Shown: positions 34,786 through 44,239, counted from the first letter of the stretch. The stretch is DNA of 64,000 bases from CAIKMD01 sp963729935 (GCA_963729935.1 CAVSPW010000010.1:319450-383449); one strand, 5' to 3'. A program made the numbers and translations. Notes: generated from the sequence alone by a model not told the origin.

Positions 34786-37422
34786 CTACGCCGCCTTGGT
34801 GCCGACGAGATCGCGCGCTTTGACGGCGTCCTCGTAGGCGCGGAAGGCTTCCGCGAAACGCGGCCGCTCGGGCAGATCGTTTCCGCCCTCCCGGCGCAGC
34901 CGCGCTTCCGCGCCGCCGGCCAGCCCCGCGAGCTCCGCGGCGAAGGCGGTGCGCGCCGAGCCGGCGAGCGTGTGCACCTCGCGCATCAGGCTGGCCGCGT
35001 CGAGCGTCGGATCCGCGAGCCTTTGCAACCGGACGCGCGTTTCGGCCAGGAAGATCGCGATCATGCCGCGCACCGTCTCGGCGCCGAGATCATGGGCGAG
35101 GCCGGCCGCGGCATCGTCGTCGATGACCGGTCTCGCTTCCGCATCGTCCATCGAACCAGGCCTGTGCGGCTGAGCCTCCCGACGTGATGCCGCCGCCAGC
35201 GCGCCGCGGATGGCGCTGACGAGCCGCGCTTTCTTGATCGGCTTGACGACGAAATCGTCCATGCCGGCGTCGTAACAGGCCTTCACGTCTTCCGGAAACG
35301 CGTTCGCCGTCAACGCGACGATCGGAACGGATTCATGCGGGCCCCCGAGCTTGCGGATGACGCGCGTCGCTTCGAGCCCGTCCATCTCGGGCATCTGCAT
35401 ATCCATGAAGATCAGATCGTACGACCCGGACGACGCGGCCTCGACCGCCTCGAAGCCGTCATTGGCGAGGGTCATATGGATATCGAGCTTCTTGAGAAGC
35501 TGCGTAATGACGAACTGGTTCGTCGGGTTGTCTTCCGCCACCAGGACCCGCATCGGGCGCGCGAGCGCGCGCAGCGCCTTCACGAGCCCCTCTTCGCCGT
35601 CGGCGGGCTCGCGGCTTGCTGCCGCGAGGCTCTCGGCGATGGGGAGTTTCAGCGAGAAGCGGAAACTCGTTCCCTCGCGCTCCTTCGAGCTGACCGACAT
35701 CGTGCCGTTCATCTGCTCGACGAGCCGCTTGCTGATAGCCAAGCCGAGGCCGGTGCCGCCGAAACGGCGCGTGATCGAGCTGTCGGCCTGGGTGAAATCG
35801 CCGAACAGATTGGCGATCTTGTCCGGCGGAATCCCGATCCCGGTATCCGTCACGATCCATTCGACGGTCGCGGTGTCGGCGTCACGCGCGAGGCAACGGG
35901 TTACGATCGTGATGCCGCCCCTTTGCGTGAATTTGAGGGCGTTCGAGACCAGGTTCATCAGCACCTGACGAATTCGGCCCGCATCGCCGATCAGCGCCTC
36001 GGGGAGATCGGCATCGGCCGTCTCGTCGAGATAAAGCCCTTTGGCCGCGGCGCGCCGCCCCATGATGCTGTGCAGGTTCGCGCCCAGCGATCCCGGCGCG
36101 AAAGCCAGGGTCTCGAGCGCGATCTGGCCGGCCTCCAGCTTCGAGTAATCGAGGATATCGTTGAGAATTCTCAGCAAGGTGTCGCCGGAATCCCGGATCG
36201 ATTCCACGATCTTTCGCTTATCGGGATCGAGCGTGTCGTCGAGCAGCAGATCGGTGAGCGCCAGGACCGCATTCATGGGCGTCCGGATCTCGTGGCTCAT
36301 CATCGCCAGGAAACTCGACTTCGCGCGATTGGCGGCATCGGCGGTCTTCTCGCGCTCGCGCAGCAATTCGGCTTCGGCGGCGACGCGGGCGTTCTCGGCC
36401 GCCGATCGCGCTTCGCGCGCGAGGGCCAGCACGCGCTGCTGTTTCGACCACCGTCCGAGCATCGCGGCCGCCAGCGCGATCGCCAAGGCGCATCCGCCGG
36501 TAATGACGCTGAGCGTGATGGCGATCGAGGACCAATTGCCGAGGGCTTCCGCCTCGGTCGTGGTTGCGAGAATGACGAGCGGAAAATTGCTTACGCGCGC
36601 GGCGGCCTTGATCCGCATGAGCCCGTCGACGGGGCTCGGCTCGCGAATCGTGCCGCGATCGCCGCCGCGCAAGGCGCGCTGCCCGCCGGTATCGGGAAAG
36701 GTCTGGCCGATGACGCTGGAATGCGGATAGCGGGCCAGCAAGACGCCGTCGTCGCGGATCATCGAAATCGCGCTGGCCTCGCCGGGACGGACGGAGTGAT
36801 AGAAATCCTCGAAATATTGCATCCTCATGGCGCCGAGCACCAGCCCCGCGAACCGGCCGTCGAGGCCGTTCACGCGGCGGGCGAGATAGATGGTCCAGCT
36901 TCCGTCGCCGCGATTCTTTACCGGCACGCTGACGAAGGATTTCCGGCTTGGATCGGCTTTCAGCGCCTTGAAATAATCCCGGTCGGCGACATTGACCTCG
37001 GGGATCGGCCAGTAGCGGGAGAAATTGATCAGCTTTCCGTCGGCATCGATCAGCGTGATCGCGTCGAGCTGCGGCAAGCCGTCCAGCTTTTCTTTCAAGA
37101 GACGATGAACCGCCTCGCCCGACATCAGCTGCGCGTAACTTTCGCCGTCGACCACGCCCGCCGCATCGAGCCTTTCGACCAGGTTCGAAAGCACCAGATC
37201 GACCGATTGAAACGTGCGATCGGCCTCTTCGGCGAGGGTCTTGCTGCTGTTTTCGAGACTCCTTTCCGCCGCGCCGAGCTCATGCTCGCGCAGATTGAGG
37301 ATCAAGCCGATATCGGCCGCGCCGAGAATGAGGATGAGAATCGCGGCGCTGAAATAGAGCCACCATTGCGACGGAAAGGCGACCCATGGGACCGGCTTGT
37401 TGCTCCCGAAATCGCTTGCCAT
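34786..37422 (-). CDS. Cache-domain hybrid sensor kinase with receiver and Hpt domains
   Basis: 878 residues. TM1 at about 20-42, a periplasmic dCache sensor to about 280 (DADGKLINFSRYWPIPEVN, DGSWTIYLARRVNG), TM2 near 285-308, HisKA with His near 376 (MMSHEIRTPMNAVLALTDLL), HATPase (about 475-595; VLMNLVSNALKFTQRGG, GTGLGLAISKRLVEQMNG), receiver (about 623-745; VLVAEDNPTN, IFMDMQMPEMDG), and a C-terminal Hpt with His near 815 (EVHTLAGSARTAFA). It is a complete phosphorelay in one chain with an extracellular ligand sensor, likely for a small organic molecule. It is the first gene of an operon with the kinase at 33175. Confidence 0.9.
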   Translation of the reverse strand: MASDFGSNKPVPWVAFPSQWWLYFSAAILILILGAADIGLILNLREHELGAAERSLENSSKTLAEEADRTFQSVDLVLSNLVERLDAAGVVDGESYAQLMSGEAVHRLLKEKLDGLPQLDAITLIDADGKLINFSRYWPIPEVNVADRDYFKALKADPSRKSFVSVPVKNRGDGSWTIYLARRVNGLDGRFAGLVLGAMRMQYFEDFYHSVRPGEASAISMIRDDGVLLARYPHSSVIGQTFPDTGGQRALRGGDRGTIREPSPVDGLMRIKAAARVSNFPLVILATTTEAEALGNWSSIAITLSVITGGCALAIALAAAMLGRWSKQQRVLALAREARSAAENARVAAEAELLREREKTADAANRAKSSFLAMMSHEIRTPMNAVLALTDLLLDDTLDPDKRKIVESIRDSGDTLLRILNDILDYSKLEAGQIALETLAFAPGSLGANLHSIMGRRAAAKGLYLDETADADLPEALIGDAGRIRQVLMNLVSNALKFTQRGGITIVTRCLARDADTATVEWIVTDTGIGIPPDKIANLFGDFTQADSSITRRFGGTGLGLAISKRLVEQMNGTMSVSSKEREGTSFRFSLKLPIAESLAAASREPADGEEGLVKALRALARPMRVLVAEDNPTNQFVITQLLKKLDIHMTLANDGFEAVEAASSGSYDLIFMDMQMPEMDGLEATRVIRKLGGPHESVPIVALTANAFPEDVKACYDAGMDDFVVKPIKKARLVSAIRGALAAASRREAQPHRPGSMDDAEARPVIDDDAAAGLAHDLGAETVRGMIAIFLAETRVRLQRLADPTLDAASLMREVHTLAGSARTAFAAELAGLAGGAEARLRREGGNDLPERPRFAEAFRAYEDAVKARDLVGTKAA

Positions 37423-37784
37423 TGACCCTTCCAGCCCTTCGGGCGACGCGCGAAGAATCCTCTCCGCATCCTTTCACGCATGGCCGGGCGAATATCCCCG
37501 ACCTCACGTTGCGGTTGTATCAGCCAGCCGTGAATGCACGCTTAAGAAGGCCCGGCGCGAAGGATAAGGACGGCTCGGCCTTAACCATGCCGCGCGATCG
37601 ATGCGAAGGACGAAGGAAAACGAGAAGCCCGGCCTCGCGCCCCGCGCGTCCGCGCCTGCCACCAATGATGGAAGGGCGGATCGCGACGGCTCCGAGCCAT
37701 GGCGTCGCCTTTCCCGCCTGCGCTTGCAGCACCCGCCAAGGAGACGCGTGGCGGAGCGCTTCGCCCTCGTGCTATGCTTTATCG
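37423..37784. other. Intergenic spacer upstream of the Cache kinase
   Basis: About 360 bases with no clear gene on either strand. It should hold the kinase operon promoter. No repeats or hairpins stand out. Confidence 0.35.
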
Positions 37785-37997
37785 ATGCTGAAGCGAAGCC
37801 GTGGTCGCCCCCGCAAGCCGCGCTACGAAGCGATGCCCTCCAGGCTGCACGACGATCGCGCCTGGATGCTCTTCGATGCGCGGACGGAGCGGCTGATCGC
37901 CATGCCGCTGCACAAGAACGCGGCCGAGACCTTGGCCCATACCTTGAACGTTGCGGATCTCAGCGAGCCCGTGATCGATTACGGCGGCGATCCGTAG
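37785..37997 (+). CDS. Small protein with AT-hook-like N-terminus
   Basis: 70 residues starting MLKRSRGRPRKPRYEAMPSR. The GRPRKPR core matches the AT-hook pattern (GRP with flanking basic residues) that binds AT-rich minor grooves; the rest reads AWMLFDARTERLIAMPLHKN. No family recognised and no ribosome site visible, so the gene is tentative. Confidence 0.45.
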   Translation: MLKRSRGRPRKPRYEAMPSRLHDDRAWMLFDARTERLIAMPLHKNAAETLAHTLNVADLSEPVIDYGGDP

Positions 37998-38143
37998 AGC
38001 ACGCTGCGGCGAAATTGGCGGCGTTTCGCCTGGGAAAATGCGACCCCGTCAGGAAACGGCCGAGTGCGACCCGATCGTCGAGGGAAAGCGGGTTTGCGTC
38101 CTCGCCAGTGGCGGACATCTCGCGAATCCGAAAGCGACAAAGA

Positions 38144-38773
38144 ATGAGAGTGACGATCACCCGGAGCATCCTCAAGGATGCCTATTCCAATTTGACCGAA
38201 CGCGCCCGAATCGATCTCGATTTCCTGCTGTTGACCGTTGCGGCGGCCGTTATTTGCGCCTTCGGTTTCAAGATGAACAGCGCCTCGGTGATCGTCGGAG
38301 CGATGGTGATCTCGCCGTTGCTCTATCCCGTGATCTGCATCGGCGCGGCGAGCTATCGGAGGGATTGGGGCGCATTCGCGCGGTCCATCGCGACCTTCGC
38401 GGCGGGGTTCGTCGCCGCCCTTGCCGTGACGATCGCCATCAATCTATTGTTTGTGACGACGTTTCAATCCGAGGTCGTCGGAAGGCTGAGCGCATCGGTG
38501 CTGGATTATTTCTTTGTCGCGCTCTTTTCCGGACTGGCCGGAACCTATGCGTTCTTTTCGCCCAAACTTCACGAGGCCGTTGCCGGCATCGCGATTTCCG
38601 TCGCCTTGATTCCGCCCGTCGTCATGCTGGGCGTCGCGATCGCCGAACGAGACGCCGATCTCGCTCTTGCCAGCACCACGATCGTGTTCTGCAACGTTGT
38701 GGGAATCTATCTCGGTTCCCTCGCGATGGTCGCCGGTTTGCACGGGATCACGAAAGATCGCGGCGCGAGCTAG
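38144..38773 (+). CDS. DUF389 family membrane protein
   Basis: 209 residues from ATG 38144. The hydrophobic core has five or six membrane segments and the DUF389 signatures SASVIVGAMVISPLLYPVI, SGLAGTYAFFSPKLHEAVAG and ISVALIPPVVMLGVAI. Proteins of this family occur near signalling genes and their role is unsettled. It lies between two kinase loci and is followed by a relic of a kinase 3' end on the other strand. Confidence 0.85.
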   Translation: MRVTITRSILKDAYSNLTERARIDLDFLLLTVAAAVICAFGFKMNSASVIVGAMVISPLLYPVICIGAASYRRDWGAFARSIATFAAGFVAALAVTIAINLLFVTTFQSEVVGRLSASVLDYFFVALFSGLAGTYAFFSPKLHEAVAGIAISVALIPPVVMLGVAIAERDADLALASTTIVFCNVVGIYLGSLAMVAGLHGITKDRGAS

Positions 38774-38797
38774 ATCGGCGCATACGCCCGCGCGGCG

Positions 38798-38870
38798 CCC
38801 TCAAGCCGCGATCACGCCTTCTTCCGCACCCGGCAGCCAGAAGATCGCGCGCCTGCCGCGGCCCGGCTCG
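38798..38870 (-). pseudogene. Relic of a histidine kinase 3' end
   Basis: 73 bases match 40800-40872 with 5 differences. Read on the minus strand it encodes EPGRGRRAIFWLPGAEEGVI and two Ala codons, then TGA, the same ending as the kinase at 40803 with one residue changed. Beyond 38870 the kinase similarity is lost. It marks a lost or partly copied second kinase gene; the purple acid phosphatase gene lies between the two direct copies. Confidence 0.75.
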
Positions 38871-38979
38871 CCGCCGAAAGCTCTTGGGCGTCAAGCAACA
38901 GTAACCGTCGCTACGCGCCGCTGTCATGGAGCGGCGATAGGCTCCGCCATCTTCCAAACCTTTTGAGGGAGCTGCGCGC

Positions 38980-40602
38980 ATGACCACATCAGACAGCAAA
39001 TCCAACACCGAACTGAGTTGTCGCAAGCTCCTCGCCGCCGCCGGCCTTGGCAGCGGGGCGATGGTGGTGACTTCGGTCCTCGGCACCGCAACAGCCATGG
39101 CGACCGAGTCCGATTCGAGGTTCTTCGACCCCGGTTCCGCGCCGTCCTTCGATCCGGTGGCAACGCCGCCGGTCACGGGCCTCCATCTGCAATTCGGCGC
39201 CGATGCATCCTCGGAAATGGTCGTGTCGTGGCACACCTTGCAGCCGGTTCGCCACCCCCGCATCCTGCTCGGCAATCTCGACGGCGATCTCGACCAACTC
39301 GTCGCCGCCGACGAGGCGAGCTACACCGACGCGCAGTCGGGCCAGATCGTCTATGCCTATCATGCGAAGCTCCACGGCCTCGGCGACGGCCGCGACTATC
39401 TCTATGGCGCGCTCCATGACGGCGCCGATCCGCAATTCGGCACCTTCCGCACCGCGCCGCGGGGCCGCGTGCCCTTCACCTTTACGAGCTTCGGCGATCA
39501 GGGCACGCCGACGCTCGGCAAGAAATTCGTGCCGCCGGCCGGCGTGACCTTGCCGAACCCGCCTTTCGTCAACGACAATCTCGGCGGGCCGGCCGGGGCC
39601 GACACCACGCTCGGCGTCGAGCGGGTGGCGCCGTTGTTTCATCTCCTCAACGGCGATCTCTGCTACGCCAATCTCGCCACCGACCGCGTGCGCACGTGGT
39701 GGGATTTCTGGGCGAACAACAGCCGCAGCGCGCGCAACCGCCCCTGGATGCCGGCGCCCGGCAATCACGAGAATGAGCTCGGCAATGGGCCGATCGGCTA
39801 TCGCGCCTATCAGACCTATTTCGCGCTGCCGTCCGCGAGCGGCCAGACCGATGCGACGCGCGGCCTCTGGTATTCCTTCACGGTGGGATCGATGCGCGTG
39901 ATCAGCCTCGCCAATGACGACATCGTCTATCAGGATGGCGGCAATTCCTATGTTCGCGGCTATTCGAACGGCGCGCAGAAAGCCTGGCTCGAACAGGAAT
40001 TGGGGCGCGCGCGGGCGGATAAGAGCATCGATTGGGTCGTCGTCGTGATGCACCAGGTCGCGATCTCGACCGTCGACCAATTCAACGGCGCGGATCTCGG
40101 CATCAGGCAGGAATGGGTCCCGCTCTTCGACCAATACGGCGTCGACCTCGTGGTCTGCGGCCACGAGCATCATTACGAGCGCTCGCATCCGATCCGGGGC
40201 GCGCAAGTAAACACGACGCTGACGCCGATCCCCCAGGCAACCGCGACCGACGTGATCGACACGACCAAGGGAACGGTGCATATGGTGATCGGCGGCGGCG
40301 GAACCTCGGTCCCGTCGAACACGCTGTTCTTCAACCCGCCGGCGTGCCGCGTCATTACCGCCGTCGGCGCGCCCGATCTGGTGACCGGCAAACGTCCGCC
40401 GATCTATGTGTACGAAGCTGCGCCGTGGTCGGCGGTTAGGAACGCCGCCCATTCCTATGGCTTTGCGGCTTTCGCCGTCGACCCGGGAAGAACGCGTGGC
40501 GGCTACACCACGATCACCGTCACCTATTACGATATCGTCGGGACGGATGGTCAGATCGCGCCATTCGAAACCTTCACCCTGCGCCGCCTCCGCCGCGATT
40601 AG
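38980..40602 (+). CDS. Purple acid phosphatase-like metallophosphoesterase, exported
   Basis: 540 residues, GAGGGAG before the ATG. The N-terminus resembles a Tat signal (CRKLLAAAGLGSGAMVVTSV) but has Cys-Arg in place of Arg-Arg. A fibronectin-like N-terminal domain (about 55-150) precedes the phosphatase domain with metal-ligand motifs FGDQGTP, LNGDLCYAN, PGNHENE, VVMHQ and CGHEHHYERSHP. Such enzymes hydrolyse phosphate esters in the periplasm or outside the cell. It lies alone between a DUF389 gene and a kinase gene. Export route should be confirmed, because the twin-Arg pair is incomplete. Confidence 0.85.
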   Translation: MTTSDSKSNTELSCRKLLAAAGLGSGAMVVTSVLGTATAMATESDSRFFDPGSAPSFDPVATPPVTGLHLQFGADASSEMVVSWHTLQPVRHPRILLGNLDGDLDQLVAADEASYTDAQSGQIVYAYHAKLHGLGDGRDYLYGALHDGADPQFGTFRTAPRGRVPFTFTSFGDQGTPTLGKKFVPPAGVTLPNPPFVNDNLGGPAGADTTLGVERVAPLFHLLNGDLCYANLATDRVRTWWDFWANNSRSARNRPWMPAPGNHENELGNGPIGYRAYQTYFALPSASGQTDATRGLWYSFTVGSMRVISLANDDIVYQDGGNSYVRGYSNGAQKAWLEQELGRARADKSIDWVVVVMHQVAISTVDQFNGADLGIRQEWVPLFDQYGVDLVVCGHEHHYERSHPIRGAQVNTTLTPIPQATATDVIDTTKGTVHMVIGGGGTSVPSNTLFFNPPACRVITAVGAPDLVTGKRPPIYVYEAAPWSAVRNAAHSYGFAAFAVDPGRTRGGYTTITVTYYDIVGTDGQIAPFETFTLRRLRRD

Positions 40603-40799
40603 GAACGGCGCTGCGCCATCTGACCGGATGACGACGCGCGGGCGGCTCGACATCGCCCGCGCTCGGCGCATCGATTGCCGGGGCACGAACGAAATGCGAT
40701 CTCGCAAGCTTCTCGCGCGAAACCGCGCTCAGCCTGTTGACGCCCCACAGCTAGATCCGCGCCTTCGCCGGCGCAGCGCAAAGAAAGATCGGGCCGCGA

Positions 40800-40872
40800 C
40801 CCTCAAGCCGCGATCACGCCTTCTTCGGCGCCGGGCAGCCAGAAGATCGCGCGCGTACCGCGGCCCGGCTCG
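40800..40872 (-). repeat. 73-bp direct repeat, intact kinase 3' end
   Basis: Source-like copy of the relic at 38798-38870, containing the last codons and stop of the kinase gene. The two copies are in direct orientation about 2.0 kb apart and bracket the purple acid phosphatase gene. Confidence 0.8.
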
Positions 40873-42407
40873 CTCAACACCTCGATGCCGCCGCCGTGAT
40901 GATCGAGGATCTGCTTGACCAGCGGCAGGCCCAGCCCCACGCCGAAGCCCTTGGTGCTGAAGAGCGGCTCGAAGATAAGCGGCAGAACCTCGGGCGCGAT
41001 GCCCGGGCCGTTATCGCCGATCTCGATCTCGAGCCGGTCGCGCACGCGGCGGCTGCGCACGAGGATGCGGTATGGACGCCCGTCCGGCGCGTCGCCGCGC
41101 GCGGCCTCGATCGCCTGGACGGCGTTGTCGATCAGATGGACGATGACGCGGCGCAGCAGATCGGCGTCGAGCGAAACCGGTTGCGCGCCGACGCCGAAAT
41201 CGCGGATGAGCGCAATTCCGTCCGCGATCCGCTTCTCGTCGAGGACCGCGGCCAGCCAGGCATCGACCGTCACGGCGCTACGCTGCGGCTCGCGGATCTG
41301 CGAGTATTCTACCAGTTGGGCGATGATGTTCTCGCAGCGTTCGATGCTGCGGCTGACGCGATCGAGCGGGCGCTCGATGGGAAGCGCCGCGGCGCGCGCG
41401 GCCTCGCCGATGGTATAGATCGTGTTGCGGATGGCGCTCAACGGATTGCGCAACTCGTGACTCACCGTCGCCGTCAGCCGGTCGAGCGTGGCGCGGCGCC
41501 CCTGTTCGACGAGCTTTTCCTGGAGCGCGCGCACTTCGGCCGTGCGTTCGCCGACGCGGCGCTCCAATTCCATCTCGGCGAGAATTTCCGCGGTGACGTC
41601 GCGTGCCGTGCCGCGATAGCCGCGGAAATTTCCCTGCGCGTCGAAGAAGGGCATGCCGCTGGTGCTCGTATAGTGGCTCGATCCGTCCGCCTTCGGGCGC
41701 TCGGTGAGGAGATTGCGGAACGGGCGCCGCGCGGCACAATCGGCCTCGTGCGCGTCCCATTCCCTCTCGCTGAGCATCGCGTTGCCGACCTCGCGCCGCG
41801 TCTTGCCGAGATGGCGCTCCGCGGTCTCGCGCGAGCCGTCGAAGGCCGTCGGCGAGAAATAGGTGAAGCGCAAATTCTCGTCCTGCTCCCAGATCCAGTC
41901 CGACGCGGTCTCGGCGAAATCGCGAAAGCGCGCCTCGCTGATCTGCGCCAGGTCTTGCGCCCTCTCGGCGAGGATGCGCGCCTGCGATAGTTCCTCGGTG
42001 CGCGCGGCGACCCGCGCTTCGAGTTCGGCGTTGAGCGCGCGCAACGCCCGCTCGGTCGCGCGCTCGCGTTCCACCAAGCGGTCCGCCTCGCGCCGCAGCA
42101 GCCCGACCATCAGCCCCATCGCCGGCGCGACCAGCGCGATCACCGCGGCGCGGGTCGCGTTCGGGCCGCTATAGACGAAAAGATGCTGCGGCACGGAAAA
42201 GAATATGGCCGCGTAGAGCATGTGAAACGCCGCGCCCGCGAGCCCGATCGATACGCCGCCGCGAAACGCGCAATAGACGACCGCGAGCAAGAGCACGCCG
42301 GGCTGATTGGGGATGTCGACGCCCGAAGCCCCCAGCGCCCAGAGCGCCGCGCCGGCGGCGGGCACGACGGCGAGATAGCGCAGGCGATCGGCGAAGGCGG
42401 AAAGCAT
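40803..42407 (-). CDS. Membrane PAS-histidine kinase
   Basis: 534 residues. Several N-terminal membrane helices (about 8-110; LLLAVVYCAFRGGVSIGLAG), a coiled coil (about 110-160), PAS/PAC (about 165-285; FAETASDWIWEQDENLRFTY, YRGTARDVT), HisKA with His near 316 (TATVSHELRNPLSAIRNTIY), and HATPase (about 400-525; IVHLIDNAVQAIEAARGD, GVGLGLPLVKQILDHHGG). No receiver partner gene is adjacent, so it is an orphan kinase. The N-terminal helices without a large loop suggest an intramembrane sensor. Confidence 0.87.
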   Translation of the reverse strand: MLSAFADRLRYLAVVPAAGAALWALGASGVDIPNQPGVLLLAVVYCAFRGGVSIGLAGAAFHMLYAAIFFSVPQHLFVYSGPNATRAAVIALVAPAMGLMVGLLRREADRLVERERATERALRALNAELEARVAARTEELSQARILAERAQDLAQISEARFRDFAETASDWIWEQDENLRFTYFSPTAFDGSRETAERHLGKTRREVGNAMLSEREWDAHEADCAARRPFRNLLTERPKADGSSHYTSTSGMPFFDAQGNFRGYRGTARDVTAEILAEMELERRVGERTAEVRALQEKLVEQGRRATLDRLTATVSHELRNPLSAIRNTIYTIGEAARAAALPIERPLDRVSRSIERCENIIAQLVEYSQIREPQRSAVTVDAWLAAVLDEKRIADGIALIRDFGVGAQPVSLDADLLRRVIVHLIDNAVQAIEAARGDAPDGRPYRILVRSRRVRDRLEIEIGDNGPGIAPEVLPLIFEPLFSTKGFGVGLGLPLVKQILDHHGGGIEVLSEPGRGTRAIFWLPGAEEGVIAA

Positions 42408-42725
42408 TTTCTCGATCGATGATTGCGGTTGTGGAAGCGGACGGAAGACAACCCAAAGGTTGCGCAGAATTTCCCTAACAGCGCGTCAAACGAGATGATC
42501 CGACGTGCCGGCGGCGATGAAATCGGCGAGCGCTCGCCGCCGAAAGCCTTTACCCGTCGAGGTTGTCAAACCGGCCGGGAGCGGGTCCGCGCAAAACTCT
42601 TCGTTAACACAACCGTGGCAAGCTGCCGCGGTTTCGCTTGGCGCCTCGGCCAGGCGGCGCATGCCGCAAGCTGCACGTTATGCGTGCAACAAAGCCGGCG
42701 GCTGCGAAGGAGAAAGGGTCGAATC
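42408..42725. other. Divergent spacer between kinase and PAS-protein gene
   Basis: About 320 bases. It should hold promoters for the kinase (minus) and the PAS-protein/membrane-protein pair (plus). No gene or repeat seen. Confidence 0.4.
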
Positions 42726-43199
42726 TTGAGCAGCGCGGTTTCCCGGGCTTCGGGCTTTCCCGCCCCCCGGCGCGAAAAGCGCCTGGTGCTGCGCGTGCTC
42801 GAGATGTGGCGCCTGGCGCGCATCGGCGATCTCGCGCCGAAAGCGGGCACGCTGGGCCCGGCCGATGCCGGCGAGGACGCGCCGCATATCTTCATGATCG
42901 ATTTGTTCGACGACGGAGCGCCGCGCTTCGCCCATGTCGGCGAGGCCGTGCGCCCGGCCGGATTTCCTTCGACGCCCGAGCCGCGCCTCAAGGATTGCCC
43001 GCGATCCTCCGTCCTCTACCTCGTCAGCCGGCACTGGCACGAGATCGTCGAGCGCGGCGCGCCGGTGACGCGCGGCGGCGAGGGCGTCAATGACGGCAAG
43101 CCGGTGCAGTATCGCGGGACCATGGCGCCGCTCGTCGATGAGGACGGCGTCATTTGCAGCATCATCGGCGCCGCGAATTGGCGCGTGATCGAGGATTAG
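42726..43199 (+). CDS. PAS_5-like domain protein
   Basis: 157 residues if it starts at TTG 42726, with GGAG and AAAGGG upstream; an ATG at 42804 would give a shorter form. The body, from VLRVLEMWRLARIGDLAPK through HIFMIDLFDDGAPRFAHVGE, to GTMAPLVDEDGVICSIIGAA, resembles alphaproteobacterial single-domain PAS-like proteins. No output domain is present. It is followed one base later by a gene for a membrane-anchored protein and is probably co-expressed with it. Confidence 0.65.
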   Translation: MSSAVSRASGFPAPRREKRLVLRVLEMWRLARIGDLAPKAGTLGPADAGEDAPHIFMIDLFDDGAPRFAHVGEAVRPAGFPSTPEPRLKDCPRSSVLYLVSRHWHEIVERGAPVTRGGEGVNDGKPVQYRGTMAPLVDEDGVICSIIGAANWRVIED

Positions 43200-43200
43200 C

Positions 43201-43650
43201 ATGGCGCTCCCCTCCGCGAGGACCAGTGACGCGCCGGCCAAGACCTACGAGGTGCAGCGCTACACCCAGGGCCGCTGGACCGTCGACGCCGTCTCCGACG
43301 ACAAGGAGATGGCGATCGAGCTGGCAAAATCGCTGATGGGCGCACGCCGTCCGCCCAGCGGCGTGCGCGTGATGTCGGTGATGATCTCCGACACCGGAAA
43401 GTTCAGCGAGGTCTCGGTCTACCGCTCGACCATGGCCGATCAGGGCCGCGAGGCCGCGCCCGCGCCCAAGCCCAAAATCGAGGCGAAGCCCAAGGCCCAG
43501 GCGGAGAGTCGCGACTTCAAGCATTCGGGCCAGGCCCCCGCGGCCGCGAAGAAAAGCGGGTTCCGCAAATTCCTCTTCGCACTGCAGATGGCCTTCGGCC
43601 TCGGCGTCACCTTGGCCGCGGGCGAGGCCCTCTATCTGATGATGCGCTGA
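43201..43650 (+). CDS. Hypothetical C-terminal membrane-anchored protein
   Basis: 149 residues. Residues 15-80 form a folded domain (YEVQRYTQGRWTVDAVSDDK), then a Lys/Ala/Pro-rich linker and a C-terminal membrane helix (FLFALQMAFGLGVTLAAGEA). It starts one base after the stop of the PAS-like gene, so the two are coupled. No family recognised. Confidence 0.65.
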   Translation: MALPSARTSDAPAKTYEVQRYTQGRWTVDAVSDDKEMAIELAKSLMGARRPPSGVRVMSVMISDTGKFSEVSVYRSTMADQGREAAPAPKPKIEAKPKAQAESRDFKHSGQAPAAAKKSGFRKFLFALQMAFGLGVTLAAGEALYLMMR

Positions 43651-43666
43651 CGCGGCTTCATTCCTC

Positions 43667-44239
43667 TCAATAGAGGAAGGGGATCAGCGCCCAGCTCTCG
43701 GCTCGGTACCGCTCATAGCCCGGCAGGGCGTGGCACAGCAGCGCCTCCTCGGCCGCGACCCGGCGCAAGATCGCGGCGAAGGCGAGAACGAGGGCCGCGA
43801 GCCCGCGCCACTCGCCCTGCGCCAGCGCGGTGCCCAAAAGCGCGAGCAGCAAGCCCGAATAGATCGGATGGCGCAGCACGGCATAGGGCCCGCTGCGGAT
43901 GAGCACGGGCGTGTCCTTCAACGCGACCGTGCCGCTCCATTCGCGCCCAAGATGCAGCCGCGCCCAGATCGCGAGAGCGATGCCCGCGGCGGTCAGCGCC
44001 GCGCCGAGCGCGCCCGTCGCGAGGCCGGGCGCGAAGAAGCGCGCGAGCAGAAATTCCGGCAGCAGGCCGCGCGCGAGCAAAAGAAAAGCGACCAAAAGAA
44101 AGAGCGCGCTATCGAGCGCGCGCGTGACCACGTCCTCGCGCCGGCGCATCGGCTTGACCTTGAGCGCGGCGATCGTCCAATAGGCGAGAAAGACGATCCA
44201 GCTTGCCTTGACCGCCCAGATCGGCGCGAGATCGAGCAT
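43667..44239 (-). CDS. Isoprenylcysteine carboxyl methyltransferase-family membrane protein
   Basis: 190 residues with four or five membrane helices. The C-terminal signature GPYAVLRHPIYSGLLLALLG followed by EEALLCHALPGYERYR is typical of ICMT/PEMT-like integral membrane methyltransferases that bind SAM at the cytoplasmic face. In bacteria their substrates are mostly unknown. It converges on the gene at 43201, 16 bases away. Confidence 0.8.
   Translation of the reverse strand: MLDLAPIWAVKASWIVFLAYWTIAALKVKPMRRREDVVTRALDSALFLLVAFLLLARGLLPEFLLARFFAPGLATGALGAALTAAGIALAIWARLHLGREWSGTVALKDTPVLIRSGPYAVLRHPIYSGLLLALLGTALAQGEWRGLAALVLAFAAILRRVAAEEALLCHALPGYERYRAESWALIPFLY

Noticed and set aside
37980..38060. 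Possible further copy of the intergenic repeat (TAGAGCAC...GGAAAATGCGACC)
   Set aside because: Only the border word and GGAAAATGCGA are shared; too divergent to count as a copy with confidence.
40032..40439. Plus-strand frame inside the phosphatase gene
   Set aside because: Out-of-frame shadow of the purple acid phosphatase gene.
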